From the NCBI GenBank assembly GCA_937859825.1, contig CALMAP010000253.1:1-15530 (forward strand): DNA of 15,530 nucleotides, in the 5' to 3' direction. This DNA comes from an uncultured Terriglobus sp. GTDB lineage: Bacteria > Acidobacteriota > Terriglobia > Terriglobales > Acidobacteriaceae. Under the pieces are notes generated by a model that was not told where the DNA came from, searched no databases, and saw only the letters and a list, made by a program, of their open reading frames with translations. Of the stretch, positions 1 to 6,656 are shown one piece after another; within the stretch, counting starts at the first letter, position 1; every line of letters starts with the position of its first letter. The translations under genes and the position numbers were made by a program.

Positions 1-343
1 GCTCGACGGTGGGATCGGCGTCCGAGGAGGCCAGCAGCAACTGGTAGCCGCTCTTGCGCAGCGTTGCACCCAAACCTTTTGCAAGCTCCGCAAAAAAAGG
101 ATCCGTAAGATCTGGCAGGACGAGCCCTGCGGTGTAGCTGCGGCCCGAGGCAAGGCCGCGCGCCAGCATGTTGGGCTGGTAGTTCCGCTCCTTTACGCGC
201 CGCAGCACACGGTCACGGGTCGCCTGGCTCACATCAGGTTTGTCGCGCAGCACCTTGGAGACGGTCACGATGGACACCCCAAGGTCGGCGGCTATGTCCT
301 TCAGGCGAACAGCGGGCGGTTTGTTGTCGGCGGGCGAAGTCAT
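1..343 (-). CDS. LacI-family transcriptional regulator, N-terminal part (cut by window edge)
   Basis: The visible 114 residues begin at an ATG (complement of 341-343) and run off the left edge of the window. Residues of about 14-60 form a LacI-type helix-turn-helix and hinge: RLKDIAADLGVSIVTVSKVL is followed by a DVSQATRDRV stretch and NYQPNMLARGL, the classic recognition and hinge helices. From about residue 70 the text AGLVLPDLTDPFFAEL matches the start of the periplasmic-binding-protein-like sensor domain. LacI proteins bind palindromic operators and respond to sugars or related ligands. The gene lies directly downstream of myo-inositol oxygenase on the same strand, so it probably controls inositol or sugar-acid use; that is inference. 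No strong Shine-Dalgarno sequence is seen before the ATG. The family call is secure, the ligand is unknown. Confidence 0.93.
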   Translation of the reverse strand, partial: MTSPADNKPPAVRLKDIAADLGVSIVTVSKVLRDKPDVSQATRDRVLRRVKERNYQPNMLARGLASGRSYTAGLVLPDLTDPFFAELAKGLGATLRKSGYQLLLASSDADPTVE

Positions 344-362
344 CGTGCACTTGGGCTGGCCA

Positions 363-368
363 ATTGTA
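363..368 (-). promoter_or_regulatory. Possible -10 box for the LacI-family gene
   Basis: On the minus strand the hexamer TACAAT (one mismatch to TATAAT) lies about 20 bases before the regulator's ATG. The best -35 candidate 16-17 bases further upstream is poor (TTTCCT-like) and sits in the tail of the preceding terminator hairpin. A separate promoter for the regulator makes sense because a terminator isolates it from the oxygenase gene. Weak sequence-only evidence. Confidence 0.3.
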
Positions 369-387
369 GCTGCGCTTTCAGAAAAGG

Positions 388-415
388 AAATGCCCCGGCA
401 GCCGCCGGGGCATTT
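388..415 (-). terminator. Hairpin terminator after myo-inositol oxygenase
   Basis: A perfect 12-bp stem (388-399 pairs with 404-415, arm AAATGCCCCGGC) closes a 4-base loop. Read on the minus strand it begins 18 bases after the oxygenase stop codon and is followed by the T-rich tail TTTCCTTTT. This is a convincing intrinsic terminator that separates the oxygenase transcript from the downstream LacI-family gene. Confidence 0.85.
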
Positions 416-433
416 TGCGGGACCGAAATGAAA

Positions 434-1300
434 CTACCAGGCCAGCTTAGCCGGGAAGAATTCTGCAAACAGGTCGTCGTAGTACGGCTTCAGTTCCTTC
501 ATGTCGGGCTTGGTGTGGCCCTTGGAATAAAGGTCATACGGGTTGAACTTGAGCACGGCAGGCAGCATGGCGCGGTCCTGCTCGTTGCACAGGTAGTCAT
601 AGGCACCGTGGCGGTGCCATGCATAGAACGAGTGATAGCGCAGCATGTAGAGCGCTTCCATGGGAAGGTAGTTCTTCATCGCTTCGTAGATGTAGCCGTC
701 ATGCCCGAAGCTCATGTGCACTTTGTCCAGACCGCAGTTCGGTTCGTAGATACCGTACTTCGTGGAGTAGACCGGGTGGTTGATGTCTGGATTTGCCTTG
801 AAGTACTCCGGGAAGACCACCTTGTCGGAGTAGGCGCATCCCGTGGGGAAGGTGTCGCCCACTACGCCCCATTGCGGTTCACCGTACAGGCAAAGGCACT
901 TGCCCAGATCGTGGACGAAGCCCGTCGCGACCATCCAGCGCGGATGGCCGTCGCGACGGATCGCCTCAGACGTCTGCAGCAGATGCTCCATCTGCGTCAG
1001 GTCGGTGTCGGGATCGCTGTCGTCGACGAGCGTATTTAGAAATTCAGCCGCCTCCCAGATGCTTTTTTCACCACGGGTCAAGCCGAAGTACTGCTTTTCC
1101 TTGCCCAGCACGTAATCGTGCGTCTGGAATTCGTGGTTCAGGCGGTAAAACTCCGCCACGCCGGGATTCGCTTCGGCGTCGTAGACGCGGAACTCCTCTT
1201 CCGTCTTGCCTTCCTTGTAGCGGCCCTGGAGAAACTCTTCCCACTCGTCTTCTACCGGGAGAAGGTTGCGCTCTTCGGTCAATACGGCTGCTGTGCTCAT
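434..1300 (-). CDS. MIOX: Myo-inositol oxygenase (MIOX)
   Basis: The 288-residue product matches the length and motifs of the MIOX family, di-iron HD-domain enzymes that cleave myo-inositol with O2 to D-glucuronate in the cytoplasm. The six iron ligands known from the mouse enzyme have clear counterparts: H106 in the SDPDTD...EHLLQT region, H130 and D131 in GFVHDLGK, H200 in SFGHDGY, H223 in RYHSFYAWH and D256 in FNPYDLYSK. The motif GEPQWGVVGDTFPTGC (140-155) is also typical. The open frame extends upstream to 1429, but the ATG at 1300 is preferred. It has GGAGA a few bases before it, and the protein there begins MSTAAVLTEE, a normal family N-terminus. A LacI-type operator lies about 50 bases upstream and a terminator follows. 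No other inositol-pathway gene is in view. Confidence 0.96.
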   Translation of the reverse strand: MSTAAVLTEERNLLPVEDEWEEFLQGRYKEGKTEEEFRVYDAEANPGVAEFYRLNHEFQTHDYVLGKEKQYFGLTRGEKSIWEAAEFLNTLVDDSDPDTDLTQMEHLLQTSEAIRRDGHPRWMVATGFVHDLGKCLCLYGEPQWGVVGDTFPTGCAYSDKVVFPEYFKANPDINHPVYSTKYGIYEPNCGLDKVHMSFGHDGYIYEAMKNYLPMEALYMLRYHSFYAWHRHGAYDYLCNEQDRAMLPAVLKFNPYDLYSKGHTKPDMKELKPYYDDLFAEFFPAKLAW

Positions 1301-1348
1301 GGCTGTCTCCGTTCGCTGCGGCAGGTCAGGCCTTGCCGGAATTACCAG

Positions 1349-1366
1349 TACGTTACCGCTAACGTA
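1349..1366. promoter_or_regulatory. LacI-type operator upstream of the MIOX gene
   Basis: TACGTTACCGCTAACGTA is an inverted repeat with 7-bp arms (TACGTTA and TAACGTA) around a 4-base CCGC centre. Length, symmetry and the TTACCG-like core resemble operators of LacI-family repressors such as E. coli GntR. It is centred about 57 bases upstream of the MIOX ATG in the 226-base divergent region with rsfS, close to where a promoter would lie. The adjacent LacI-family gene is the obvious candidate binder. The palindrome is directly visible; its function is inferred. Confidence 0.65.
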
Positions 1367-1526
1367 GAGTGGCTGGCAAGCGAATTCGTAAGTTGATGCA
1401 GAAGTGCCCGGGTTTGGTGCAGTTCGCACAGGAAGCGGTGGCTGCGGCCACGCTTGCAGGCTCAGCTATGCTTAGGAGCGGAGCCAGCCAGAGCATTCTC
1501 CGGATGCATTGGCGCACAGGAGAGGC

Positions 1527-2201
1527 ATGCCAACACTTGAAGCGAACCAGTTGCTCGCGACCGCCGTGGACGCAGCCGACAGCCGCAAGGCAGAGGACAT
1601 TCGCATCCTTGCGCTCGATCCTACTGAGAGCGCGCTGACCGACTACTTTCTGATCTGTAATGGCACCAATGAGCGCCAGAACGCCGCCATTTGTGACGAG
1701 ATCGAGGGCCGCCTCAAACGTGAGTTCGGCGTCTATCCCAACTCGGTCGAGGGCCGCCGCCAAGGCGAGTGGATCCTGATGGATTATGTGGACTTCGTCG
1801 TCCACGTGTTTATGCCGGAAAAGCGAGCCTACTACGGCCTGGAGCGGCTCCGTAAGTCTGCCAAGACAATCACTGCGGAAGAGCTGAACGACGACATCTC
1901 CAAGGCAATTAAGGACACGCGCAAGAAGACACCTGTGCCGGCTGCAGATGCCGATGACGGCGAGACAAAACGCGGCGGCAAGACCGGGCGCAAGACATCT
2001 TCGCGCGTGAAACAGGCACTCGCCGGAACCGTGGAGATCGCCGAAGAGGAAGCACCCAAAAAAGCCAAGGCCGGTGTGAAGAAAGCAGCGGCGAAGAAAA
2101 CAGCAGCCAGCAAAACAGCCGTAAAACGGAACGTGACGCCACAACCTGCCGGAAAGAGAGGCACAAAGAAGGTTGCGGTGAAAAAGAAGACCAAGGCCTA
2201 A
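1527..2201 (+). CDS. rsfS: Ribosomal silencing factor RsfS with long Lys/Ala-rich C-terminal tail
   Basis: Residues about 5-110 form the RsfS/Iojap/C7orf30 domain, which binds ribosomal protein uL14 and blocks joining of the ribosomal subunits when nutrients are low. Diagnostic text includes LTDYFLICNGTNERQNAAI (37-55), RRQGEWILMDYVDFVVHVF (77-95) and YYGLERL. The ATG at 1527 follows AGGAG and gives MPTLEANQLL; an upstream in-frame ATG at 1509 has no such signal. The product is 224 residues, about twice the usual 105-120. Residues about 130-224 are a low-complexity tail rich in Lys, Ala, Thr and Pro (KKAAAKKTAASKTAVKR and similar), like histone H1 tails, probably disordered and nucleic-acid binding. 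The common partners nadD and proA are not adjacent. Domain identity is secure; the tail's function is unknown. Confidence 0.94.
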   Translation: MPTLEANQLLATAVDAADSRKAEDIRILALDPTESALTDYFLICNGTNERQNAAICDEIEGRLKREFGVYPNSVEGRRQGEWILMDYVDFVVHVFMPEKRAYYGLERLRKSAKTITAEELNDDISKAIKDTRKKTPVPAADADDGETKRGGKTGRKTSSRVKQALAGTVEIAEEEAPKKAKAGVKKAAAKKTAASKTAVKRNVTPQPAGKRGTKKVAVKKKTKA

Positions 2202-2269
2202 ATAGCTTTTGCTTTGCTCTTTCGCTGAAGCGACAAGCGTGTGGAGGCAGGAGTAAGATTCCCGCCGTT

Positions 2270-2299
2270 GCGAGAAGAGCGTTGAATGCCGCTTCTCGC
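2270..2299 (+). other. Leader stem-loop before the aldehyde dehydrogenase
   Basis: GCGAGAAG (2270-2277) pairs perfectly with CTTCTCGC (2292-2299) around a 14-base loop, ending 23 bases before the aldehyde dehydrogenase ATG. No T-run follows, so it is not an obvious terminator. It could shape the mRNA leader or be part of a protein-binding palindrome. Structure is seen; function is unknown. Confidence 0.35.
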
Positions 2300-2322
2300 C
2301 CCAGAACGCACAGGAGCAGCAC

Positions 2323-3852
2323 ATGGCCACCACACCTACCCTTAGCCCTTCCACCGGCAGCAACCCCATTCACCTGCGCAAGCAGTACGGCAACTACATC
2401 GGCGGACGATGGGTTGCACCGGTTGCCGGTCGCTACTTCGACAACACCACGCCTGTAACCGGCGAGGTGCTATGCCAGATCGCCCGGTCCGATGCGCAGG
2501 ATGTCGAGAAGGCGCTGGACGCAGCCCACGCCGCGCGGGCTGCCTGGGGCCGCACCAGCACCACCGAGCGCGGACGCATCCTGGAGCGCATCGCCCAGCG
2601 CATTGAGGACAACCTGGAATTGCTGGCCACAGTGGAGACCTGGGACAACGGCAAGCCAATCCGCGAAACCATGGCGGCGGACATGCCCCTGGCCGCAGAT
2701 CACTTCCGCTACTTTGGCGGCGTAATCCGCGCGCAGGAGGGCGGCATCAGCGAAATCGACGCGACCACCGTCGCCTACCACTATCACGAGCCCCTGGGCG
2801 TCGTCGGCCAGATCATTCCGTGGAACTTCCCTATCCTGATGGCCGCGTGGAAGGTCGCACCGGCACTGGCCGCTGGCAACTGCATCGTGCTCAAGCCGGC
2901 GGAACAGACGCCGCTCTCGATCCTTGTACTAATGGGCCTGATCGAAGACATCCTGCCCCCGGGCGTGCTCAACATTGTGAACGGCTTTGGCCTGGAAGCA
3001 GGCAAGCCGCTGGCGTCCAGCCCGCGCATCAAGAAGATCGCCTTTACCGGCGAGACCACCACCGGCCGCCTGATCATGCAGTACGCCTCGCAGAACCTGA
3101 TCCCGGTCACGCTGGAGCTTGGCGGCAAGAGTCCGAACATCTTCTTCGCCGACGTGATGCGCGAGGACGACGCTTTCTTCGATAAGGCACTCGAGGGCTT
3201 CGCCATGTTCGCCTTGAACCAGGGCGAGGTCTGCACCTGCCCCTCACGCGCGCTGGTGCAGGAGAGCATCTATGACCGCTTTATGGAAAAGGCAGTCGCG
3301 CGGGTCAAGGCCATCAAACAGGGCTCACCGTTGGACAAGTCCACCATGATCGGTGCCCAGGCCAGCGGCGAGCAGCTCGAAAAGATCCTCAGCTACATGG
3401 ACATCGGGAAACAGGAAGGCGCGAAGATCCTGACCGGCGGCAAGCGCGCCGAGCTCGGCCCGGAACTGGCGAACGGATTCTATGTGGAGCCCACAGTCTT
3501 TGAGGGCCACAACAAAATGCGCATCTTCCAGGAAGAGATCTTCGGGCCGGTCGTCTCCGTCACCACCTTTAAAGACGAAGCCGAGGCACTGGAAATCGCG
3601 AACGATACGCTCTACGGCCTGGGTGCCGGCGTATGGACGCGCGACATGAATCGCGCCTTCAGCTTCGGCCGCGGCATTGAGGCAGGCCGCGTGTGGACGA
3701 ACTGCTACCACCTCTACCCCGCACACGCGGCGTTCGGCGGGTATAAATCGTCCGGGGTGGGACGCGAGAACCATAAGATGATGCTGGACCACTACCAGCA
3801 GACCAAGAACGTTCTGGTAAGTTACAGCCCGGACAAGCTCGGGTTCTTTTAG
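2323..3852 (+). CDS. aldB: NAD-dependent aldehyde dehydrogenase, AldB/ExaC type
   Basis: The 509-residue protein is a full-length ALDH-superfamily enzyme that oxidises aldehydes to acids with NAD(P)+. It is most like AldB/ExaC enzymes acting on acetaldehyde and similar small aldehydes. Visible sites are PWNFP (N168), the cofactor lysine in LKPAEQTP (K191), FTGETTTG (241-248), the general base E265 in LELGGKSPN and the nucleophile C304 in NQGEVCTCPSR. The CTCPSR text and the C-terminal stretches RVWTNCYHLYPAHAAFGGYK and MMLDHYQQTKN are typical of AldB/ExaC rather than betaine or succinate-semialdehyde enzymes. AGGAG about 8 bases before the ATG supports the start. A DUF779 gene, the family's common neighbour, follows after 250 bases of repeats. 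The subfamily is well supported; the in vivo substrate is not shown. Confidence 0.93.
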   Translation: MATTPTLSPSTGSNPIHLRKQYGNYIGGRWVAPVAGRYFDNTTPVTGEVLCQIARSDAQDVEKALDAAHAARAAWGRTSTTERGRILERIAQRIEDNLELLATVETWDNGKPIRETMAADMPLAADHFRYFGGVIRAQEGGISEIDATTVAYHYHEPLGVVGQIIPWNFPILMAAWKVAPALAAGNCIVLKPAEQTPLSILVLMGLIEDILPPGVLNIVNGFGLEAGKPLASSPRIKKIAFTGETTTGRLIMQYASQNLIPVTLELGGKSPNIFFADVMREDDAFFDKALEGFAMFALNQGEVCTCPSRALVQESIYDRFMEKAVARVKAIKQGSPLDKSTMIGAQASGEQLEKILSYMDIGKQEGAKILTGGKRAELGPELANGFYVEPTVFEGHNKMRIFQEEIFGPVVSVTTFKDEAEALEIANDTLYGLGAGVWTRDMNRAFSFGRGIEAGRVWTNCYHLYPAHAAFGGYKSSGVGRENHKMMLDHYQQTKNVLVSYSPDKLGFF

Positions 3853-3866
3853 GAGGAAGGCCTTGC

Positions 3867-3945
3867 TCTGTTTGCCGTCCCGCGTCTGTCTGTTTTGTCA
3901 TACCGCCTCTGTTTTGTCATACCGCGTCTGTTTGTCATCCCGTAG
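3867..3945 (+). repeat. Degenerate tandem repeat, four units of about 19 bp
   Basis: Four successive units begin with TCTG and end in a TCATACCG- or TCATCCCG-like core: 3867-3884, 3889-3907, 3908-3926 and 3927-3945. Units 2 and 3 differ only at their last base (TCTGTTTTGTCATACCGCC versus ...GCG). Units 1 and 4 are shorter variants. The last unit leads straight into the left arm of the large palindrome at 3930-4030, so the array looks like slipped copies of that palindrome's end. It starts just after the aldehyde dehydrogenase stop codon. Confidence 0.7.
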
Positions 3946-4030
3946 CGCAGCGGAGGGATCTGCTTTCTTTCAGCCGCCAAGGCACTTAGCAGGAAAGCAG
4001 GTCCCTCCACTCCATTATGGGACGACAAAC
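3930..4030. repeat. REP-like palindromic element, family 1, between aldB and the DUF779 gene
   Basis: The left arm (3930-3969, GTTTGTCATCCCGTAGCG...) and the reverse complement of the right arm (3991-4030) match over about 40 bases with roughly nine mismatches. A transcript would form one long imperfect hairpin with a loop of about 21 bases. The left arm is nearly the same as 10020-10056, and the right arm contains GCAGGTCCCTCCACTCC, similar to 10161-10177. It is therefore a dispersed intergenic repeat. Its place between two co-oriented partner genes suggests an effect on transcript ends or stability, which is inference. Confidence 0.8.
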
Positions 4031-4102
4031 GTTTAGGTTTGCGCGGTGAGGAACAGTGAGGTTGCGGGATGACCAGCGACAAGTATTCGAAGAAGAAAGA
4101 CG

Positions 4103-4507
4103 ATGGGCATCGTAGCCATGCTGACTCAAACATCTCCGCTACAAGTCCTAAGTACGCCCGCCGCGGATGCCCTCATGCACAAGCTTCAGGCGCAGCATGG
4201 TCCATTGATGTTCCACCAGTCCGGCGGCTGCTGCGACGGTTCATCGCCCATGTGCTTTCCGCTGGGCGAGTTCCTCACCGGCGATCAGGATGTTCTGCTT
4301 GGCACGCTGGGTGATGAGGCGACAGAGTTCTACATCAGCCGCCCGCAGTTCGAGTACTGGAAACACACACAACTTACGCTGGACGTGGTGCCGGGGCGTG
4401 GCGGCATGTTCTCACTGGAGAACCCGGAAGGGGTCCGCTTCCTGATCCGCTCCCGCGTCTTCACGGACGGGGAAATTGAAGTGCTGCGGAATGCAGGCAG
4501 AATCTGA
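4103..4507 (+). CDS. DUF779 family protein (aldehyde dehydrogenase-associated)
   Basis: The 134-residue cytoplasmic protein has the hallmark DUF779 motifs: HQSGGCCDGSSPMC (38-51, with C43, C44 and C51) and FEYWKHTQLTLDVVPGRG (83-100), followed by FSLENPEGVRFLIRSRVF. DUF779 genes are commonly found next to AldB/ExaC aldehyde dehydrogenases, as here, though no biochemical role is established. The clustered Cys/His residues suggest metal or thiol chemistry (inference). The ATG at 4103 follows a purine-rich GAAGAAGAAAGA stretch. A second in-frame ATG at 4118 would remove five residues and cannot be excluded. A 250-base repeat region separates it from aldB, so co-transcription is uncertain. Confidence 0.9.
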   Translation: MGIVAMLTQTSPLQVLSTPAADALMHKLQAQHGPLMFHQSGGCCDGSSPMCFPLGEFLTGDQDVLLGTLGDEATEFYISRPQFEYWKHTQLTLDVVPGRGGMFSLENPEGVRFLIRSRVFTDGEIEVLRNAGRI

Positions 4508-4653
4508 ACTGCTTTGTACTCGGGTTTATGGCGATGAAGTTCCCAATTGAGTTGAAAATAGCTTTGGTTTAAGTGCATTGGCTCTCCGCCTGCGCCTCAC
4601 AAGCATCCTATGTCCTGTTAGCTGCCACGATCGTAGTGAGCAGCGGAGGACTT

Positions 4654-5436
4654 ATGAACAAAGCTTTCGGCTTCTCCTTCCTATCTCTGGCGCTTTCGAT
4701 CCCGGTGTTCGCGCAACAGCAGACGATCACCTGCGCCTCGCAGAATGGCCAGCAGCAGGTATGTCAGGCGAATACTCGTGATGGTGTACTGCTGGTTCGC
4801 GAACAAAGCAACAACATCTGTCGCCAGGGCTCCACGTGGACTTACGACCGGCAGGGCATTCAGGTAAGTGGCGGCTGCATGGCAGACTTTCTGGTAAATA
4901 ATCGCGGTAGCCGCAACGGGGCTGGCTATGGAAATAGCGGTTATAACAACAGTGGCCAGAATAGTGGCTATAACAATCCTTCAAGCAATGGCAATTACGG
5001 CAATGGCAGTACCGGTTCGAGGCTGAATGCAGCCAGTACCCTGCCGCAGGGTACGCAACTTACCGTGCGTATGGATCAAACCGTACGGCTTAACGAGTTG
5101 AATCAGGGCGACATCATTCCCGGAACGCTCACGAATGATGTGTCTGTCGGCGGTCAGGTCATTGCACCTGCGGGGTCCCATGTGCAGGCAAAGGTCGTGT
5201 CGGCACAGGGCGCTCCGCTGGATCTTCGGCTCGACTCGATGACAGCTAATGGGTTGACCTACACGCTGCAGTCCAACTCGGTCCGTGGCATTCGCGACGC
5301 GGTGAGCACCGACAGCAACGGGCGTGGAGGAATCGGCGGTGTGCTGGGTTCACTCGCCACGGCAGGGCAGATTACCAATGGAACGGTGTTCAACTTCAGG
5401 CTTACGGCGGCAGCGCGTTCCAGCAATACCAACTAG
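4654..5436 (+). CDS. Secreted DUF3011 protein with a second C-terminal domain
   Basis: The 260-residue product starts at an ATG with GGAGGA just upstream; the frame extends to 4573 but without such a signal. Residues 1-20 (MNKAFGFSFLSLALSIPVFA) are a Sec signal peptide with probable cleavage before QQQ, so the protein is exported. Residues about 24-82 match DUF3011, with four cysteines (C27, C37, C56, C75) likely forming disulfides and the typical GVLLVREQS, WTYDRQGIQV and GGC stretches. Residues 84-122 are an Asn/Gly/Ser/Tyr-rich flexible linker. Residues 127-250 look like a beta-rich domain, with LPQGTQLTVRM, GDIIPGTL and VIAPAGSHVQAKV. Its resemblance to unnamed acidobacterial secreted domains is recalled rather than demonstrated. 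Function is unknown; a cell-surface or periplasmic role is likely. Confidence 0.85.
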   Translation: MNKAFGFSFLSLALSIPVFAQQQTITCASQNGQQQVCQANTRDGVLLVREQSNNICRQGSTWTYDRQGIQVSGGCMADFLVNNRGSRNGAGYGNSGYNNSGQNSGYNNPSSNGNYGNGSTGSRLNAASTLPQGTQLTVRMDQTVRLNELNQGDIIPGTLTNDVSVGGQVIAPAGSHVQAKVVSAQGAPLDLRLDSMTANGLTYTLQSNSVRGIRDAVSTDSNGRGGIGGVLGSLATAGQITNGTVFNFRLTAAARSSNTN

Positions 5437-5461
5437 AGCATTGTGCCTGCAAGACTGAATC

Positions 5462-5491
5462 GTGAGGCTTGGCTTACTGGCCAGGCCTCAC
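5462..5491. terminator. Bidirectional hairpin between convergent genes
   Basis: GTGAGGCTTGGC (5462-5473) pairs with GCCAGGCCTCAC (5480-5491), a 12-bp stem with one G-U wobble and a 6-base loop. It lies 26 bases after the DUF3011 gene's stop codon and 23 bases beyond the end of the convergent glycosyltransferase gene. The following plus-strand bases are A/T-rich (AAATTTAATT). The position and stem suit a shared terminator, although no long T-run is present. Confidence 0.65.
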
Positions 5492-5513
5492 TCGAAATTT
5501 AATTGTCCTGAAA

Positions 5514-6656
5514 TCATGAAGCAGGGTAAGAGCGCGCCTTCCAAACGGCTGGCCTGCCCATGAGTTTGAGCGCGAATGCGTACCACTGCAGCGTCAACAA
5601 GACTGCCACGCCGAAAGGATGCAGCCAGGCGCCAATCGGCTTCTGGCGGAATCGCCGCAACATGAACAGGCGCGGCAGGTAGCTGAGAACCACCGCCCCC
5701 GCAGCCCAGGGTAGTGCGGGCGACGACCGCAGCCATGCGATCAAAAGTATAGGTACGGGGAACACCTGCCCAAACCCCAGCAGTAACGTGAACGGCACAA
5801 TCGCGCCACGGCTTGCCATGCCCTCGGTCGCGTTCTTGGCAAGCCCATTCCATGTCTCTTGTGCCGACCGGTACATGCGGCAGCGGGCAAGCTCCGTAAG
5901 ATCGGCCAGGCGAGTACCGTAGCCGTGCCGCCGCAGCAGGCGCGGCAGCAGCAGCCCGTCGTGCATGGTCTCGCGAATGGCCGCATGACCACCACTTGCG
6001 AAGTATGCCTCTCGCTGCACCAGCAGGAACTGGCCGCAGCCGGCAGCAAAACCGGGCAGCGTTGTCGTGCGCAGAAAGCGCATGGGCAACAGACCAAGCA
6101 GCACAAAGTGGATCAGCGGCAGCAGGAGCCATTCCAACGTGGTCCCTGTCTCTTCAAGCGGAAAGCCGCTCACGAGTGCCGTGCGCGGTGCGGCCTTGCG
6201 CCCGTCGCCTTTCCGCAGCAGCGTAGCCATGCGCGCCAGCGCTGCCGGCTCCAGTCGAACGTCCGCGTCCAGAAAGCAAAGCAGCGGCGTGTCAGCGGCG
6301 TTCGCTGCCTGCCAGCATGCGTGCTGCTTGCCGTTCCAGCCAGGCGGCAGTTGCGCGCTTGCAAGCAAGTTGACTCTGCTGTCGTTTTGGCAGAGCCCGG
6401 CTACGATGCCTCCGGTACCGTCGGTTGAGTGAGCGTCCACCACAATCACGCGGAGGGCGACACCCTCCGACGCGGCGACACTTTGCCCGCACGCGACGAT
6501 GCCTGCCGCCTCGTTGCGTGCGGGAATGCACACAGTGACCCCCGGCAATTCCTCTGCCGCGGCGGGAGGCACACGGTACTCACTCAGATTGAACAACGTG
6601 AGCAGTGCGGGAACAGCCGCGCAACAGCAACTCGCAATGGAGAAGGCGTAAAGCAT
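5514..6656 (-). CDS. Membrane-associated family-2 glycosyltransferase (HpnB/CrtQ-like)
   Basis: The 380-residue product has a family-2 GT-A fold. VTVCIPARNEA (40-50) starts the nucleotide-sugar site, VIVVDAHSTDGT (70-81) follows, and CFLDADV (127-133) supplies the DxD metal-binding pair D130/D132. The MHDGLLLPRLLRRHG stretch (231-245) provides a likely catalytic acidic residue, D233. A hydrophobic N-terminus (about 1-22) and C-terminal membrane segments (about 174-190, 287-309, 313-333 and 343-365) place it in the inner membrane. LLASAQLPPGWNGKQHA is typical of transferases near hopanoid (HpnB) and carotenoid (CrtQ) genes. The ATG at 6656 is preferred; the frame reaches a TTG at 6716, but neither has a good ribosome-binding site. 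A PlsC-like acyltransferase lies upstream on the same strand. The acceptor is probably a lipid but not determinable here. Confidence 0.87.
   Translation of the reverse strand: MLYAFSIASCCCAAVPALLTLFNLSEYRVPPAAAEELPGVTVCIPARNEAAGIVACGQSVAASEGVALRVIVVDAHSTDGTGGIVAGLCQNDSRVNLLASAQLPPGWNGKQHACWQAANAADTPLLCFLDADVRLEPAALARMATLLRKGDGRKAAPRTALVSGFPLEETGTTLEWLLLPLIHFVLLGLLPMRFLRTTTLPGFAAGCGQFLLVQREAYFASGGHAAIRETMHDGLLLPRLLRRHGYGTRLADLTELARCRMYRSAQETWNGLAKNATEGMASRGAIVPFTLLLGFGQVFPVPILLIAWLRSSPALPWAAGAVVLSYLPRLFMLRRFRQKPIGAWLHPFGVAVLLTLQWYAFALKLMGRPAVWKARSYPAS

Noticed and set aside
1359..2369. 336-codon open frame on the minus strand
   Set aside because: Antisense to rsfS and overlapping both its flanks. 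The Cys/Leu-rich product reflects the complement of the Lys/Ala-rich tail, not a real protein.
3867..3945. CRISPR-like array
   Set aside because: Units are directly abutting and degenerate with no unique spacers, so it is a tandem repeat at the edge of a palindrome.
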